DNA of 64,000 bases from Rhodobacter sp. 24-YEA-8 (GCF_900105075.1 NZ_FNSK01000002.1:485857-549856); one strand, 5' to 3'; positions 18,208 through 27,258 are shown, numbered from the stretch's first letter. Notes: generated from the letters alone by a model not told the origin. Numbers and translations are program-made.

Positions 18208-18440
18208 TGCTTCGTGCAACCCTGGGTATAGTTAACGTTTATATCTGTGATGTCATTTCCGACTTCGTCAACTGCGTCATCTACGATCTGAGCGAGCTTT
18301 TCCGATGCCAGATCCAGAACGCCGCTGTTCACGAGCACCACCGCAACGGCGGCCAGCGCGAATGCTGCGGCGCTCAGCACCAGCCAGTCGACAGAGATCG
18401 CACCGCTCTGGCCGGTCGCAAATCTTACTGATCTTGTCAC
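18192..18440 (-). CDS. Small pilin-like membrane protein
   Basis: An 82-residue protein with one hydrophobic helix directly after a prepilin-like boundary: GQSG followed by AISVDWLVLSAAAFALAAVAVVLV. In type IV pilins residue +5 after the cleaved Gly is Glu; here it is Asp (AISVD). It occupies the position of the Flp pilin at the head of cpaB-cpaE-cpaF, and no other flp-like gene is visible in the window. The GTG start has AGGAGG at ideal spacing, implying strong translation. The C-terminus carries two cysteines (GCTKQC). It may be the pilin or a minor pseudopilin. Confidence 0.7.
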   Translation of the reverse strand: MTRSVRFATGQSGAISVDWLVLSAAAFALAAVAVVLVNSGVLDLASEKLAQIVDDAVDEVGNDITDINVNYTQGCTKQCTSK

Positions 18441-18511
18441 CTGGCCCTCCTCACGTTTCCGGAAGACGCAAACATCACTTCGCGCGGTATTCCGATCAGT
18501 CGTCTGTACGG

Positions 18512-18530
18512 TACATACTAAGTAAGGTCA
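18512..18530. promoter_or_regulatory. Degenerate copy of the shared island motif
   Basis: TACATACT followed by GTA and TCA at near-identical spacing to the copy before the small membrane protein gene (TACATACT-N3-GTA-N3-TCA there, N2 here). It lies between tadD and the pilin-like gene, on the opposite strand to their transcription. Confidence 0.25.
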
Positions 18531-18543
18531 CGCAACTCTTGTT

Positions 18544-19338
18544 TCACTGAAAGATCATGTATCCGATCGGCTTACCGGCAAGGTAGTCCTGCCGCGCCGC
18601 CGCGTAATGGCGCAGGCTCTTCTCGATATCGGCGTCCGACATAAGGCCCGACAACATCGCTTTCGCATCGCGACTGCGCCCGTCCAGCGCATAGGCGATG
18701 GCCAGATTGGCGCGCACGGTGTCGCCATTTGCAGGATCGCGCAGCAGTTCTTCCATCAGCTTCATCCCGGCGCCGATATTGCCGCCCAGCACCTGGGAAA
18801 GGGCGTAGTTGCTCAGCAAGGGGAAGTTGGTCGGCCAGGTTTGCAGCGCGCGCGTGTAGACCTCCTGCGCTTCTGCATGGCGGGACAGGTAGTCAAGGGA
18901 GACAGCTTTCCCGGTGAGAGCCGCGAGATTGGTCCGGTCGAGCCGCAGAGCTGTATCGAAATGCTCGATGGCGGTCTTGGGATGCATCTCCTGGAGCGCG
19001 AGATTGCCAAGCTGGTTGTGAACCTCGGGAGCGCGCCGGTTCAGATCGCGTGCCCTGAACAGCGCATTCTGCGCCCGGTTGTACTGGGCCAGCGCAGTAT
19101 AAGACTTTCCAAGCCCGACCAGGGCGGTCACCGATTTCGGATTTCTGGCAGAGGCGAGCTCGAACAGGCGGGCGGCTTCCTCATAGTCCCCGATGGACCA
19201 GGCCGCCTCGGCAACCTGTTCGGTTTCGCCTTCCGGTTGTTTTTCCATGGCTGCGGGCAGGCTGCAGCCGGAAAGCACAAGCAATGCACACAGGATGACC
19301 GGAAGCGCAGCCAAGCGTGAAAACATGTCCGCCCTCAT
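18544..19338 (-). CDS. tadD: TadD TPR lipoprotein of the Flp pilus system
   Basis: A 264-residue lipoprotein with signal sequence and lipobox LSGC (Cys25), followed by tetratricopeptide repeats from about residue 45 to 210, for example YEEAARLFELASARNPKSVT and AQYNRAQNALFRARDLNRR. TadD is thought to stabilise or pilot the secretin in the outer membrane. It is the first gene of the minus-strand tad block, divergent from the plus-strand BapA-prefix gene; the 415-bp region between them is the probable control region. Confidence 0.88.
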   Translation of the reverse strand: MRADMFSRLAALPVILCALLVLSGCSLPAAMEKQPEGETEQVAEAAWSIGDYEEAARLFELASARNPKSVTALVGLGKSYTALAQYNRAQNALFRARDLNRRAPEVHNQLGNLALQEMHPKTAIEHFDTALRLDRTNLAALTGKAVSLDYLSRHAEAQEVYTRALQTWPTNFPLLSNYALSQVLGGNIGAGMKLMEELLRDPANGDTVRANLAIAYALDGRSRDAKAMLSGLMSDADIEKSLRHYAAARQDYLAGKPIGYMIFQ

Positions 19339-19423
19339 AAGTTGTATTCCACTATAGGTTTAGTCGCCGGATTTCAGAACGTCCATCACCTCGAGTCTAT
19401 GGATATTGCAAAGTCCGACCGAG

Positions 19424-19440
19424 TGACATATACGAAAGTT
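19424..19440 (-). promoter_or_regulatory. Shared island motif (ACTTTCGTA) upstream of tadD
   Basis: On the minus strand AACTTTCGTATATGTCA lies about 86 bases before the tadD start. It resembles TACTTTCGTAGTGTCA before the small membrane protein gene, with one extra base in the middle. Confidence 0.35.
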
Positions 19441-19617
19441 ACTTTATCAGTTCTTAGGTTTGTATCATGCAGGTAAAAGCTAAGCGAGATCTGGCAGAAT
19501 CAACTGCCGGTAGCAGTGTTGGAGCCTGAAGTGGGTCGGATGTACATGACCGGGCCATAGGTGTTGGTAAGCAGTGAATCTACCGGAAGCGGAACCGCCT
19601 TACTGTTTCCGTCTCTT

Positions 19618-19645
19618 GGCTGCCGCTTCTTGCGGCAGCCTTTTT
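19618..19645 (+). terminator. Strong terminator without an obvious upstream gene
   Basis: Stem GGCTGCCGC / GCGGCAGCC with a five-base loop and five T residues. No plus-strand coding sequence precedes it, so it may end a small RNA or attenuate transcription into the secretion operon. Confidence 0.85.
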
Positions 19646-19753
19646 ATCAGGCGAACCGGGGTAAGAGGCGTGTCGGGTTTGCGTTCTATATGGCATTGCG
19701 GGAATCGACCGACTGACCTATGCCAGTGACAAAATCCCCGGAGGGCCATACCC

Positions 19754-20638
19754 ATGGTTGAGATATTTACGGCGGCAAGCGGCCAGTCCGGTGCTGCGAC
19801 CCGCAGCGTTTCGAATGATGTCCGGCTCTCGGTTCCGTCCGAAGTTTACTTCGGAAGCGGTGTTGCGGGAGTCGCCTTCTACGAGAAATCCGGGGCGGAT
19901 CTGAAAGTGACACTCCTGGACGGGCAGGAGGTCATGGTCAGGGATTTCTTCGTCATTGGTCCTGCCGGAGAATACAGCCGGCTGCGCGATGGCGGATCGG
20001 CAGGCGCGGTCGAAGTGACCGGGCTGATTGCGCCGGAACCCTTTGTTCCGGCAGATCCTTCTGCGCAGACCGCTGTCGCGGAAGTTGAAGAGAAAGCCCA
20101 GACAGCGCAACCTTCGGAGGCACTTCGGGACGGTGAGACCGTGGTCGAGGTTAATGTCGGGGGCGGTGAACCGGCGGGCGCGGATGCCGGATCCTCGTCG
20201 GGCGGAGACGCCGGCGGCGGCGGTACGTTCTTTGCGGGAATGCCGCTGGACGGTGCAATTTTCGGAGCATCTATGTTCCCGGCAGTCGGCATTATGCTGC
20301 GCGGCGGCAATGATGATGATGTCGCACCTGCACATGCGCCTGTGGCAGCTGCTGCGCCGGTGACCGCACCGGAAGAAACCGTTGCAGAAGAACCTGTTGC
20401 AGAAGATGCCCCCGCTACGGTCGGCACTGATGCACCGGCAGATCCCTATGTTGCGGATCTTCTTGCGGCGATTCTTGATCCGGACCACGCTGAGACCGAT
20501 CTGTTTGCCGGCGATACATCTCCCGCGCCGGTCTCTCTGCTGGCCGACGCGGCAGATGGCAGCGCCTCGCATGATACAGGCTCAGATCTTCTTTCGGCAT
20601 TGTTGGGTGATCTGATCTACACCCCGCCGGAAGGCTGA
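19754..20638 (+). CDS. BapA-prefix domain protein, putative type I secretion substrate
   Basis: A 294-residue acidic protein. Residues about 35-80 form a BapA/LapF prefix-like domain; LKVTLLDGQEVMVRDFFVIG aligns closely with [20 protein letters not shown] of the large surface protein 12 kb downstream. The rest is low-complexity, rich in Ala, Glu, Asp and Gly, with a hydrophobic patch (AGMPLDGAIFGASMFPAVGIML, about 165-185). No RTX nonapeptides and no signal peptide are present. It heads an operon with TolC, ABC exporter and HlyD genes, so it is probably exported by them or organises the larger adhesin. GGAGG lies before the ATG. Confidence 0.7.
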   Translation: MVEIFTAASGQSGAATRSVSNDVRLSVPSEVYFGSGVAGVAFYEKSGADLKVTLLDGQEVMVRDFFVIGPAGEYSRLRDGGSAGAVEVTGLIAPEPFVPADPSAQTAVAEVEEKAQTAQPSEALRDGETVVEVNVGGGEPAGADAGSSSGGDAGGGGTFFAGMPLDGAIFGASMFPAVGIMLRGGNDDDVAPAHAPVAAAAPVTAPEETVAEEPVAEDAPATVGTDAPADPYVADLLAAILDPDHAETDLFAGDTSPAPVSLLADAADGSASHDTGSDLLSALLGDLIYTPPEG

Positions 20639-20653
20639 TCGGCGCATCTGTAT

Positions 20654-21910
20654 ATGGTCCTTGCTCCATCCCTGTTTAGGCATGCCCGTTCCGGTGCTCT
20701 CGCGCTTTGTCTTGGTGCATTTTCAGTGTCACCGGTGCTGGCGCAGTCTCTGAAAGAGGCGGTCAGAATCGGGACGGAGCGCGACCCGACGGTCGAGGCG
20801 CTGCAACACGCTGTTGCGCGCGAGACGACCAATATCGAGATCGCGAAAGACGGCAAGCGGCCCCGGCTCAGTGTTTCGGGGGCCACCAGCACAACCGATG
20901 ATGATCCGGCTCTGACAGTGACTGTCTCGCAGGTTCTGATCGACTGGGGTCTGGTCAAAAGCAGGATTGCGGCCGCCTCGCTGGGCCGGATCAAGGTCGT
21001 GGCACAGCTGAAAATGGCGGTTGAGGATCTCAGCCTCGAGATCTCTGAACTCTATCTGGAAATTGAGACGCTTGATCTCAAGATCGCGAAAACGCAGGTC
21101 TATATCGATTTCGCGAACCGGATTGAAGGTTTCTCGCGCAGCCGTGTCTCGGCGGGTCTTTCGGACAGTTCCGAAATCGCGCGCGCGCTGCTGGAAATCG
21201 CCCGTGCGGAAGAGCGGATGACGCAGCTGCAGGCGGATCGCACGATCACATCTTCGCAGCTGGAATTCCTGCTGGGTAAGCCGGTGGTCAATCCGGGCAT
21301 CCCGCCGAATCTGGCCTTTACCGACCAGTTTGCATCCAGCGCCAATATCATTGCAGCAGTCGTGATCGCCCCGGCCTATGTTGAGGCGAAGGCCGATCTC
21401 GATATAGCTCTGCAGGGGATCAAGGCCGCCAAGGCATCCAACAAGCCGAAGATCACCCTGCAGGCTCAGGGCCGCCAGGACCTGACCGGTGGGCGCGGTC
21501 GCAGTGGCGCCGTGGGAATCACCGCGGGCGTCGATCTGAATTCCAGCAGTTTCAGCGGACGTGCGGTGGTCGCGGCTGAACAGGACAAGGCCGCGGCCGA
21601 AGCCCGGCTGAAAGCGGCAGAGCGCGATCTTCAGAACACGGTTCGGGTTTATGTCGAACAGATTCGTGTTTTGCAGGGCAATGAGGCCTCGCAGCAGCGC
21701 CAGCTTGACCGCGCAGCAGAGGTTCTGGCTGCCTATGAGCAGCAGTTCATCGGCGGTAAAAGAGAGCTGATCGACCTTCTGACCACGGGGCGCGATCACT
21801 ACGAAGCCGAAATGGACAAAATTGAGACATACAAAGAACGCAAACATACGGAATATGCTGCCGCACACTCCGTTGGTATGTTAGGCTCTCTTTTGTTTGG
21901 TACCCGTTGA
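20654..21910 (+). CDS. tolC: TolC-family outer-membrane channel of a type I secretion system
   Basis: A 418-residue outer-membrane efflux protein. It has a signal peptide (cleavage near SPVLAQ), then two outer-membrane-efflux-protein repeats rich in long helices, such as LKEAVRIGTERDPTVEAL at the start and KAAAEARLKAAERDLQNTVR in the second half. It would form the trans-periplasmic tunnel for the ABC/HlyD pair that follows. It starts 15 bases after the BapA-prefix gene. Confidence 0.9.
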   Translation: MVLAPSLFRHARSGALALCLGAFSVSPVLAQSLKEAVRIGTERDPTVEALQHAVARETTNIEIAKDGKRPRLSVSGATSTTDDDPALTVTVSQVLIDWGLVKSRIAAASLGRIKVVAQLKMAVEDLSLEISELYLEIETLDLKIAKTQVYIDFANRIEGFSRSRVSAGLSDSSEIARALLEIARAEERMTQLQADRTITSSQLEFLLGKPVVNPGIPPNLAFTDQFASSANIIAAVVIAPAYVEAKADLDIALQGIKAAKASNKPKITLQAQGRQDLTGGRGRSGAVGITAGVDLNSSSFSGRAVVAAEQDKAAAEARLKAAERDLQNTVRVYVEQIRVLQGNEASQQRQLDRAAEVLAAYEQQFIGGKRELIDLLTTGRDHYEAEMDKIETYKERKHTEYAAAHSVGMLGSLLFGTR

Positions 21911-21948
21911 TCCAACGTTAAAGACCTCCAGCACTCAGGCGGGACATT

Positions 21949-24078
21949 ATGGCTGCCAGCGACAACAGGGACGCGCTCGTTCTCGGCCTGATAGAGCTTT
22001 GTCGGGCACATGGTATTGCGGCCTCGGTCGAGCGACTGAGCGATGGCCTGCCGCGGGAGGCGCATGGCGGCCTCAGCATCACCGCAAGTGCGCGGGCGCT
22101 GCGCCGCGTAAACCTGAGCTGCCGGATTGCCGCCGGCCCGCTTTCCTCGATCCCGCCCGAAGCGCTGCCGGTTCTTGTCTTTGGCAAGGATGATGAAGTC
22201 GCCCTGCTTGAACAGCTGGATGAGACCAGCGCTGTTCTTGTGCTGCCGGAGACGGGTGGCGGGCGCGTGCATAAAAGCCGGGCAGAGCTGGAAGAGGCCT
22301 ATGGTGGCCGATTCCTTGCCTCTAAACCGGTCGATGTTGTGTCGCAGCGGCTTGGCGAGACCGATCCGGACAGGCGGCACTGGATCATCGGTGCGGTGCT
22401 TGGAAACATGTCCATCTATCGGGATGTTTTCCTTGCGAGCTTTGTGGCCTCGCTGCTGGCGGTCTCGACCGCGATGTTCTCGATGCAGGTCTATGACCGT
22501 GTTGTGCCGAATCAGGTGTTCGATACGCTGTGGATCCTGGCCAGCGGCGTCGGTCTTGCCATTCTGCTGGAATTTGTCCTGCGGATGATGCGCTCGCGGC
22601 TGATTGACCTGTCGGGGCGTGATCTTGATCTGACGCTCTCGGCACGGCTGTTTGAACAGGTCGCAAATCTTCGCCTGTCGCATCAGCCGCGTTCGACCGG
22701 GGTTTTTGCCAACCAGGTGCGGGATTTCTCGACCGTCCGCGAGTTTTTCACCTCAGGTACGGCGTCGGCGATCTGTGACATTCCTTTCGTGCTGATCTTT
22801 ATCGGCATCATCGCCTATATCGGTGGCCCGGTTGCCTTTGTCGTATTGTTCGGCGGCGTGCTGATGGTAGGGCCGGGGCTGCTGATGCAGCGCAAGCTGG
22901 CAACGCTCTCCCGCCAGAATACCCGGGAAAGCGCTGCCCTGAACGGCCTTCTGTTGGAAGCGGTTTCCAATCTGGAAACGGTGAAGGCGGCGCGGGCCGA
23001 GGGGCGGCTTCACCGGGCCTATGTGCAGCTGACAGCGACCATGGCCGAAACCGGCGTGAAAGCCCGCGAGCAGACCACATTCCTGATGCAGATTGCCTCT
23101 TCCACGCAGCAGCTCTGCTACGGGCTGGTCGTGGTGGTCGGGGTCTATCAGATCTCTGCCGGTAATATGACCACCGGCAGTCTGATCGCCTGTACGCTTC
23201 TGACCAGCCGGACGCTGGCGCCGCTTGGCCAGGTTGCCGGGCTTCTGACCCGCTGGCAGCAGGTTCGCGCCGCAATGGACAACCTGGACAAGATTATGGA
23301 AATGCCGGTCGAACGCCCGGCGGACCGCCATTATCTGCGCGCCCAGCAGATTGGCGGCAGCTATCAGGTTACGGATGCCACCTATGCCCATGACAAGGAA
23401 AGCGGCGAGGTTCTGAACATCAAAAGCCTCACCATCAGGGGCGGCGAACATATTGCGCTTCTGGGAGGCAACGGGGCAGGCAAATCGACCCTCCTGCGGC
23501 TGATCGCCGGTCTGACAGATCCTGCATCGGGCTCGGTGCTGCTTGATAACCTGTCACTGGCGCAGATCGATCCGATCGACCGCCGTCGCCAGATCGGCTA
23601 TCTGCCGCAAAGCGCGGCGCTCTTTCAGGGCACGCTGCGCGAGAACCTGCAGCTTGATCACGGGCTCCACAGTGACGAAGAGCTGTTCGAGGCGCTGGAT
23701 GCTGTCGGGCTGGGACGCCATGTCCGCCGTCATGTCCGCGGTCTTGATATGGCGCTTTACAGCAATGCCAATGTCTCGGGCGGGCAGCGCCAGGCCATCG
23801 GCCTTGCCAGGATCATTTTGCAGGATCCGAGGGTGGTGATCCTGGACGAACCAACGGCGGCATTCGATCACATGACCGAACAGCATGTCGTGCAATTCCT
23901 GAAAACCTGGCTGGCAGGCCGCACCGCGATCATCGCAACGCATAAGCGCGAACTCTTGGCTCTGACAGAGCGCGCGGTTGTTCTGAAAGACGGCGCAATC
24001 GCGCATGATGACGCGCTTGGCAAGATCATGGATCTTGCGCGCGCCTCTTCGACCCAGCAGGTGAAGGCTGTCAAATGA
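21949..24078 (+). CDS. Type I secretion ABC exporter (permease/ATPase)
   Basis: A 709-residue exporter. The first 130 residues look like a C39-peptidase-like domain without a catalytic Cys in the usual place, as in LapB/LssB-type adhesin exporters that do not cleave their substrate. Six membrane helices span about 150-430. The nucleotide-binding domain has Walker A GGNGAGKST (near 506), signature VSGGQRQ, Walker B VVILDEPTAAFD and switch His in IATHK. All catalytic motifs are intact. The stop overlaps the HlyD start by four bases (ATGA). The likely substrates are the two BapA-prefix proteins. Confidence 0.93.
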   Translation: MAASDNRDALVLGLIELCRAHGIAASVERLSDGLPREAHGGLSITASARALRRVNLSCRIAAGPLSSIPPEALPVLVFGKDDEVALLEQLDETSAVLVLPETGGGRVHKSRAELEEAYGGRFLASKPVDVVSQRLGETDPDRRHWIIGAVLGNMSIYRDVFLASFVASLLAVSTAMFSMQVYDRVVPNQVFDTLWILASGVGLAILLEFVLRMMRSRLIDLSGRDLDLTLSARLFEQVANLRLSHQPRSTGVFANQVRDFSTVREFFTSGTASAICDIPFVLIFIGIIAYIGGPVAFVVLFGGVLMVGPGLLMQRKLATLSRQNTRESAALNGLLLEAVSNLETVKAARAEGRLHRAYVQLTATMAETGVKAREQTTFLMQIASSTQQLCYGLVVVVGVYQISAGNMTTGSLIACTLLTSRTLAPLGQVAGLLTRWQQVRAAMDNLDKIMEMPVERPADRHYLRAQQIGGSYQVTDATYAHDKESGEVLNIKSLTIRGGEHIALLGGNGAGKSTLLRLIAGLTDPASGSVLLDNLSLAQIDPIDRRRQIGYLPQSAALFQGTLRENLQLDHGLHSDEELFEALDAVGLGRHVRRHVRGLDMALYSNANVSGGQRQAIGLARIILQDPRVVILDEPTAAFDHMTEQHVVQFLKTWLAGRTAIIATHKRELLALTERAVVLKDGAIAHDDALGKIMDLARASSTQQVKAVK

Positions 24079-25247
24079 CACAGACAGATTTACAGCCGGA
24101 TTATCTCGACGGAAGTTTCCGTCGTAAATCCATGGTCACGGCCCGCCATACGGTCTGGATTGTTTCGGCATCGCTGCTGATCGCGGTGATCTGGTCTGCT
24201 TTTGCGCAGATCAATGAAATCACCCGTGGCGACGGAACCGTGGTTCCTCTGCGCCGGATGCAGACGATCCAGAGCCTTGAAGGCGGCATTCTGTCGGAAT
24301 TGCTGGTGCATGAAGGTGACATCGTCCGGGAAGGGCAGGCCATCGCAAAGATCGACGCGACGCGCTTTCGCTCGGCCTTTCTGGAAACAACTGCCGAGAT
24401 CGATACGCTGCGCGCCGAAATCGCCCGTCTCGAAGCCGAGGTGATGGAAAGCGACAAGATCGAATTCAGCGGTGATGCGGATGGCGAGGCCCGGGCCAAT
24501 GAGCTGCGGCTGTTTCAGGCCCGCCGCACCAAGCTGAATGAATCTATCGGCGCGGCCGAAGCGGAACGCGCCGCGATCATCGGTCAGATCGACATCACCG
24601 AGCCGCTGGCGAAACAGGGATCTGTGAGCAAGGTCGATCTGTTGCGGCTTCAGCAGCAGGAAGCCGAGCTGCAGGGGCGGATCAGCGAGTTGCGCAATAA
24701 CTATGTGCAGGAAGCCTATCGCGATCTGGTTGCGAAAAAGGGGCGGCTTGTGGTGCTGGAACAGCAGATGATCCAGAAACAGGACCAGCTTGACCGGACC
24801 GAGATCAGATCGCCGGTTTCGGGGCGCGTCAATAACGTCAATATCACCACGCTGGGCGGTGTCGTGCAGCCCGGGGAATCCATCATGGAAGTGACCCCCA
24901 TCGACGATCAGCTGATGATCGAGACAAAGGTTTCTCCGCGGGACGTGGCTTTTATCGCGCCCGGAATGCCTGCCAGCGTCAAGATCACTGCCTATGATTT
25001 CTCGACCTATGGGGATCTCAGGGGAACGGTCTCGCAGATCAGTGGTGATACGGTCGATGAACAAACGGCAAATGGTGTTCAGGCCTATTACCGGGTGATG
25101 GTCACCACCGAGAAAAGCTATCTTGAACGAAATGGTGAGGAATTGCCGATCCGCCCCGGCATGGTGGCGCAGGTCGACATTGAATCCGGTCGGCGTTCGG
25201 TGCTGAGCTATCTGACGCGGCCGATTTTGCGCGCTCAGCTGCGTTGA
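24075..25247 (+). CDS. HlyD-family membrane fusion protein of the type I system
   Basis: A 390-residue periplasmic adaptor. It has a short cytoplasmic N-terminus, one membrane helix (about 22-42), a lipoyl-like half with VVPLRRMQTIQSLEGGILSE, a coiled-coil hairpin (about 95-235), and the second lipoyl half and barrel with RSPVSGRVNNVNITTLGGVVQPGE. The C-terminal block RPGMVAQVDIESGRRSVLSYL is the HlyD family signature. It completes the TolC-ABC-HlyD trio and is the last gene before the secretin operon. Confidence 0.94.
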   Translation: MTQTDLQPDYLDGSFRRKSMVTARHTVWIVSASLLIAVIWSAFAQINEITRGDGTVVPLRRMQTIQSLEGGILSELLVHEGDIVREGQAIAKIDATRFRSAFLETTAEIDTLRAEIARLEAEVMESDKIEFSGDADGEARANELRLFQARRTKLNESIGAAEAERAAIIGQIDITEPLAKQGSVSKVDLLRLQQQEAELQGRISELRNNYVQEAYRDLVAKKGRLVVLEQQMIQKQDQLDRTEIRSPVSGRVNNVNITTLGGVVQPGESIMEVTPIDDQLMIETKVSPRDVAFIAPGMPASVKITAYDFSTYGDLRGTVSQISGDTVDEQTANGVQAYYRVMVTTEKSYLERNGEELPIRPGMVAQVDIESGRRSVLSYLTRPILRAQLR

Positions 25248-25383
25248 TTAAATTGTAGGTAATACAACCAGTGGTATTTGTAATCCCGCTGGATATCGCG
25301 TTATGGTATTCGCGTATCGCGCTGTAGCCGATACGATGTGACAGACAACGGCGTAATAACGCGACTGCGGGGGAGAAAGATTA
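25248..25383. promoter_or_regulatory. Control region before cpaC with nested inverted repeats
   Basis: GTATCG and CGATAC are nine bases apart (25314-25334), nested inside GCGTTAT (25298) and ATAACGC (25356). This divides the T1SS operon from cpaC and probably carries the cpaC promoter, although no good -35/-10 pair stood out. Confidence 0.35.
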
Positions 25384-26688
25384 ATGGCAGGCATGGGGCT
25401 ATCGGCCGTGATGTCGTTTTTTCTGACCGTTGCCGCAGTGGCGCCGAGCTTTGCCCAGGAAGTCTGGAGCGCCGGGCGAGGGGGGCTTTCCCTGAACGTG
25501 TCCGAGGCGAAATTCATCAAGCTTGAAGAGCCTGCGACCGCAGTTTTCCTTTCCAACCCGAACGTTGCCGAGATCGATCTGCAATCCGCCCGCTATCTCT
25601 ACATTGTCGGCCGGAATATTGGTGAGTCCAACCTTTTCGTTCTGGGCGAGAATGACGAGCAGATTCTCAGCACCACCATTTCCGTCGGGATCGATGCCGC
25701 CCGGCTCGCCTCGGCCGCGCAAAGCTCGATCAGCGGTGGCTCGGTCTCGGTGAAAACCGTCGAGGGCGCGGTCTTTCTCAGCGGCCGCGTGCGCAGCATC
25801 GATGATGCCGAAACCGCCGCCGATGTTGTGGCGGCATTGCTTGGCGATGGTGCAATCATCGTCAACCGGCTCGAAGTTGAAGCGGCGTCGCAGGTCAATC
25901 TCCAGGTCCGGATCGCCGAAGTCTCCCGTACCATCAGCGAGGATCTCGGCCTCAGCCTGACCGCGCGGGACGCGGGGGGGCCGCGCGTTTCTACACGTTC
26001 CGGCGGGGTGGATCTGAGCGTCGGTGCGGGCAGCCGCAATATCAACCTCGTGCTGGACGCACTGGCGCGCAACGGGCTGGTCACCATCCTCTCCGAACCC
26101 AATCTGACGGCCCGCTCCGGTGAGGCGGCGACCTTTCTGGCTGGGGGACGGATCCCCTACAGGAATACCGATGGGGACGGAAAGATCTCGACCACCTTTG
26201 AATCCATCGGTGTAGAGCTGGAATTCACCCCGACCGTATTTGATCAGAACCAGATCCAGCTGCAGATCAACACCAGGGTGCGCGCAGTTGATGAGGCCAA
26301 CTCCTCTGAAGACGGGCGCGCTCTGTCCGAGCGCAGCGCGACAACCACGGTGGAACTCGGCAGCGGTCAGAGCTTTGCCATTGCCGGCATGTTCCAGGCG
26401 GATACCGCACAATCGCTGAGCGGTATTCCCGGTCTCGTCAATCTTCCGATCCTCGGGGCGCTCTTCAGGTCTTCGAGCTTTAAGAAGGGCGAAACCGAAC
26501 TGGTCATCATTGTGACCCCCTATCTGGTGAAGCCGACCAGCCCGAACAACCTGCGCACTCCGGTCGATGAGGTGAAGCCCGCAAGTGGCGCCATTGAGCA
26601 GCTTGTGACCGGACAAATGAGCAAAACGATCCGTCCCGGTGAAAAGGGCCAGTCAAAGGTCCGCCGGGGTGGGTTCATGCTGCAATAG
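25384..26688 (+). CDS. cpaC: CpaC/RcpA secretin of the Flp pilus
   Basis: A 434-residue outer-membrane secretin. The signal peptide ends near PSFAQ. The N-terminal domain has GRGGLSLNVSEAKFIKLEEPATAVFLSNPNVAEI, typical of CpaC, then a BON-like part, and a C-terminal secretin domain with FLAGGRIPYRNTDGDGK and GIPGLVNLPILGALFRS. It forms the pilus exit pore. GGGGGAG lies 6-12 bases before the ATG. The usual cpaB-cpaC adjacency is broken here: cpaC is on the other strand, after a type I secretion operon. Confidence 0.94.
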   Translation: MAGMGLSAVMSFFLTVAAVAPSFAQEVWSAGRGGLSLNVSEAKFIKLEEPATAVFLSNPNVAEIDLQSARYLYIVGRNIGESNLFVLGENDEQILSTTISVGIDAARLASAAQSSISGGSVSVKTVEGAVFLSGRVRSIDDAETAADVVAALLGDGAIIVNRLEVEAASQVNLQVRIAEVSRTISEDLGLSLTARDAGGPRVSTRSGGVDLSVGAGSRNINLVLDALARNGLVTILSEPNLTARSGEAATFLAGGRIPYRNTDGDGKISTTFESIGVELEFTPTVFDQNQIQLQINTRVRAVDEANSSEDGRALSERSATTTVELGSGQSFAIAGMFQADTAQSLSGIPGLVNLPILGALFRSSSFKKGETELVIIVTPYLVKPTSPNNLRTPVDEVKPASGAIEQLVTGQMSKTIRPGEKGQSKVRRGGFMLQ

Positions 26689-26697
26689 GAACGGACA

Positions 26698-27258
26698 GTG
26701 CAGATCAGATTCACCCGCATTTTCGTGCCCTTGCTGACAGCAGGGTTTTTGGCAGCCTGTGGCGCCGCATTGCCGCAAGGCCCGACCGAGCGTCTTTCTG
26801 CGCAAACGCATGAGGCAGTTCTGCCCTATTCCTTCCTGTCCTGCTCGACCGATATCGGTGCGGCCGAGCAGAAGCGGATCCGTACCTTTCTGGATAAACT
26901 GGGCCTGACCAGCCAGGATACTCTGGTGGTCTCTGTGCCGAAAAACCGCCTGCCCGAACGCGATGCAGGCCGGCGCAAGACGCTCAGCCAGATTTTTGCC
27001 GCTTATCCTGCGCGGGTCCGCTTTATCCAGGACGATGATCTGCGCGAATTGCCGCAATCAGAGCCGCAGGGGATCATCCGGGTGGTTCGGGTAACCGGGG
27101 TGAATGTGACGTGTAAAGGCGGCACGGGCGAGGCGGGATGCGCCTCGGCCAGAAATCTTGCGGCCATGATTGCGCATCCGGCGGATGCTTTCATGCCGGA
27201 TAAGGGGGCAAGATATTTGCCTCCGGCAAAAACACAACAGGCAGGGTTTGCACCGTGA
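26698..27258 (+). CDS. cpaD: CpaD-like pilus lipoprotein
   Basis: A 186-residue lipoprotein with lipobox LAAC (Cys near residue 21) that matches the CpaD pattern: ALPYSFLSCSTDIGAAEQ-like central part, PKNRLPERDAGRR, and the C-terminal GCASARNLAAMIAHPADAF, the most recognisable block of CpaD. It assists the secretin in the outer membrane. GTG start; the stop overlaps the tadE GTG start by four bases. Confidence 0.87.
   Translation: MQIRFTRIFVPLLTAGFLAACGAALPQGPTERLSAQTHEAVLPYSFLSCSTDIGAAEQKRIRTFLDKLGLTSQDTLVVSVPKNRLPERDAGRRKTLSQIFAAYPARVRFIQDDDLRELPQSEPQGIIRVVRVTGVNVTCKGGTGEAGCASARNLAAMIAHPADAFMPDKGARYLPPAKTQQAGFAP

Larger units (their letters stand above)
19339..19753. other. Divergent intergenic region with a lone terminator
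   Basis: This gap separates tadD (minus) from the BapA-prefix gene (plus). It is less GC-rich than its surroundings. It holds an ACTTTCGTA motif copy near tadD, a 20-codon open frame from ATG 19467 with no recognisable pilin features, and a strong plus-strand terminator at 19618-19645. Because no plus-strand gene precedes that terminator, a small RNA or short leader transcript may end there. The remaining 108 bases contain the promoter and ribosome site of the BapA-prefix gene. Confidence 0.5.

Noticed and set aside
19467..19529. 20-codon open frame upstream of the secretion operon as an Flp pilin
   Set aside because: Too short and has no hydrophobic helix or prepilin motif.
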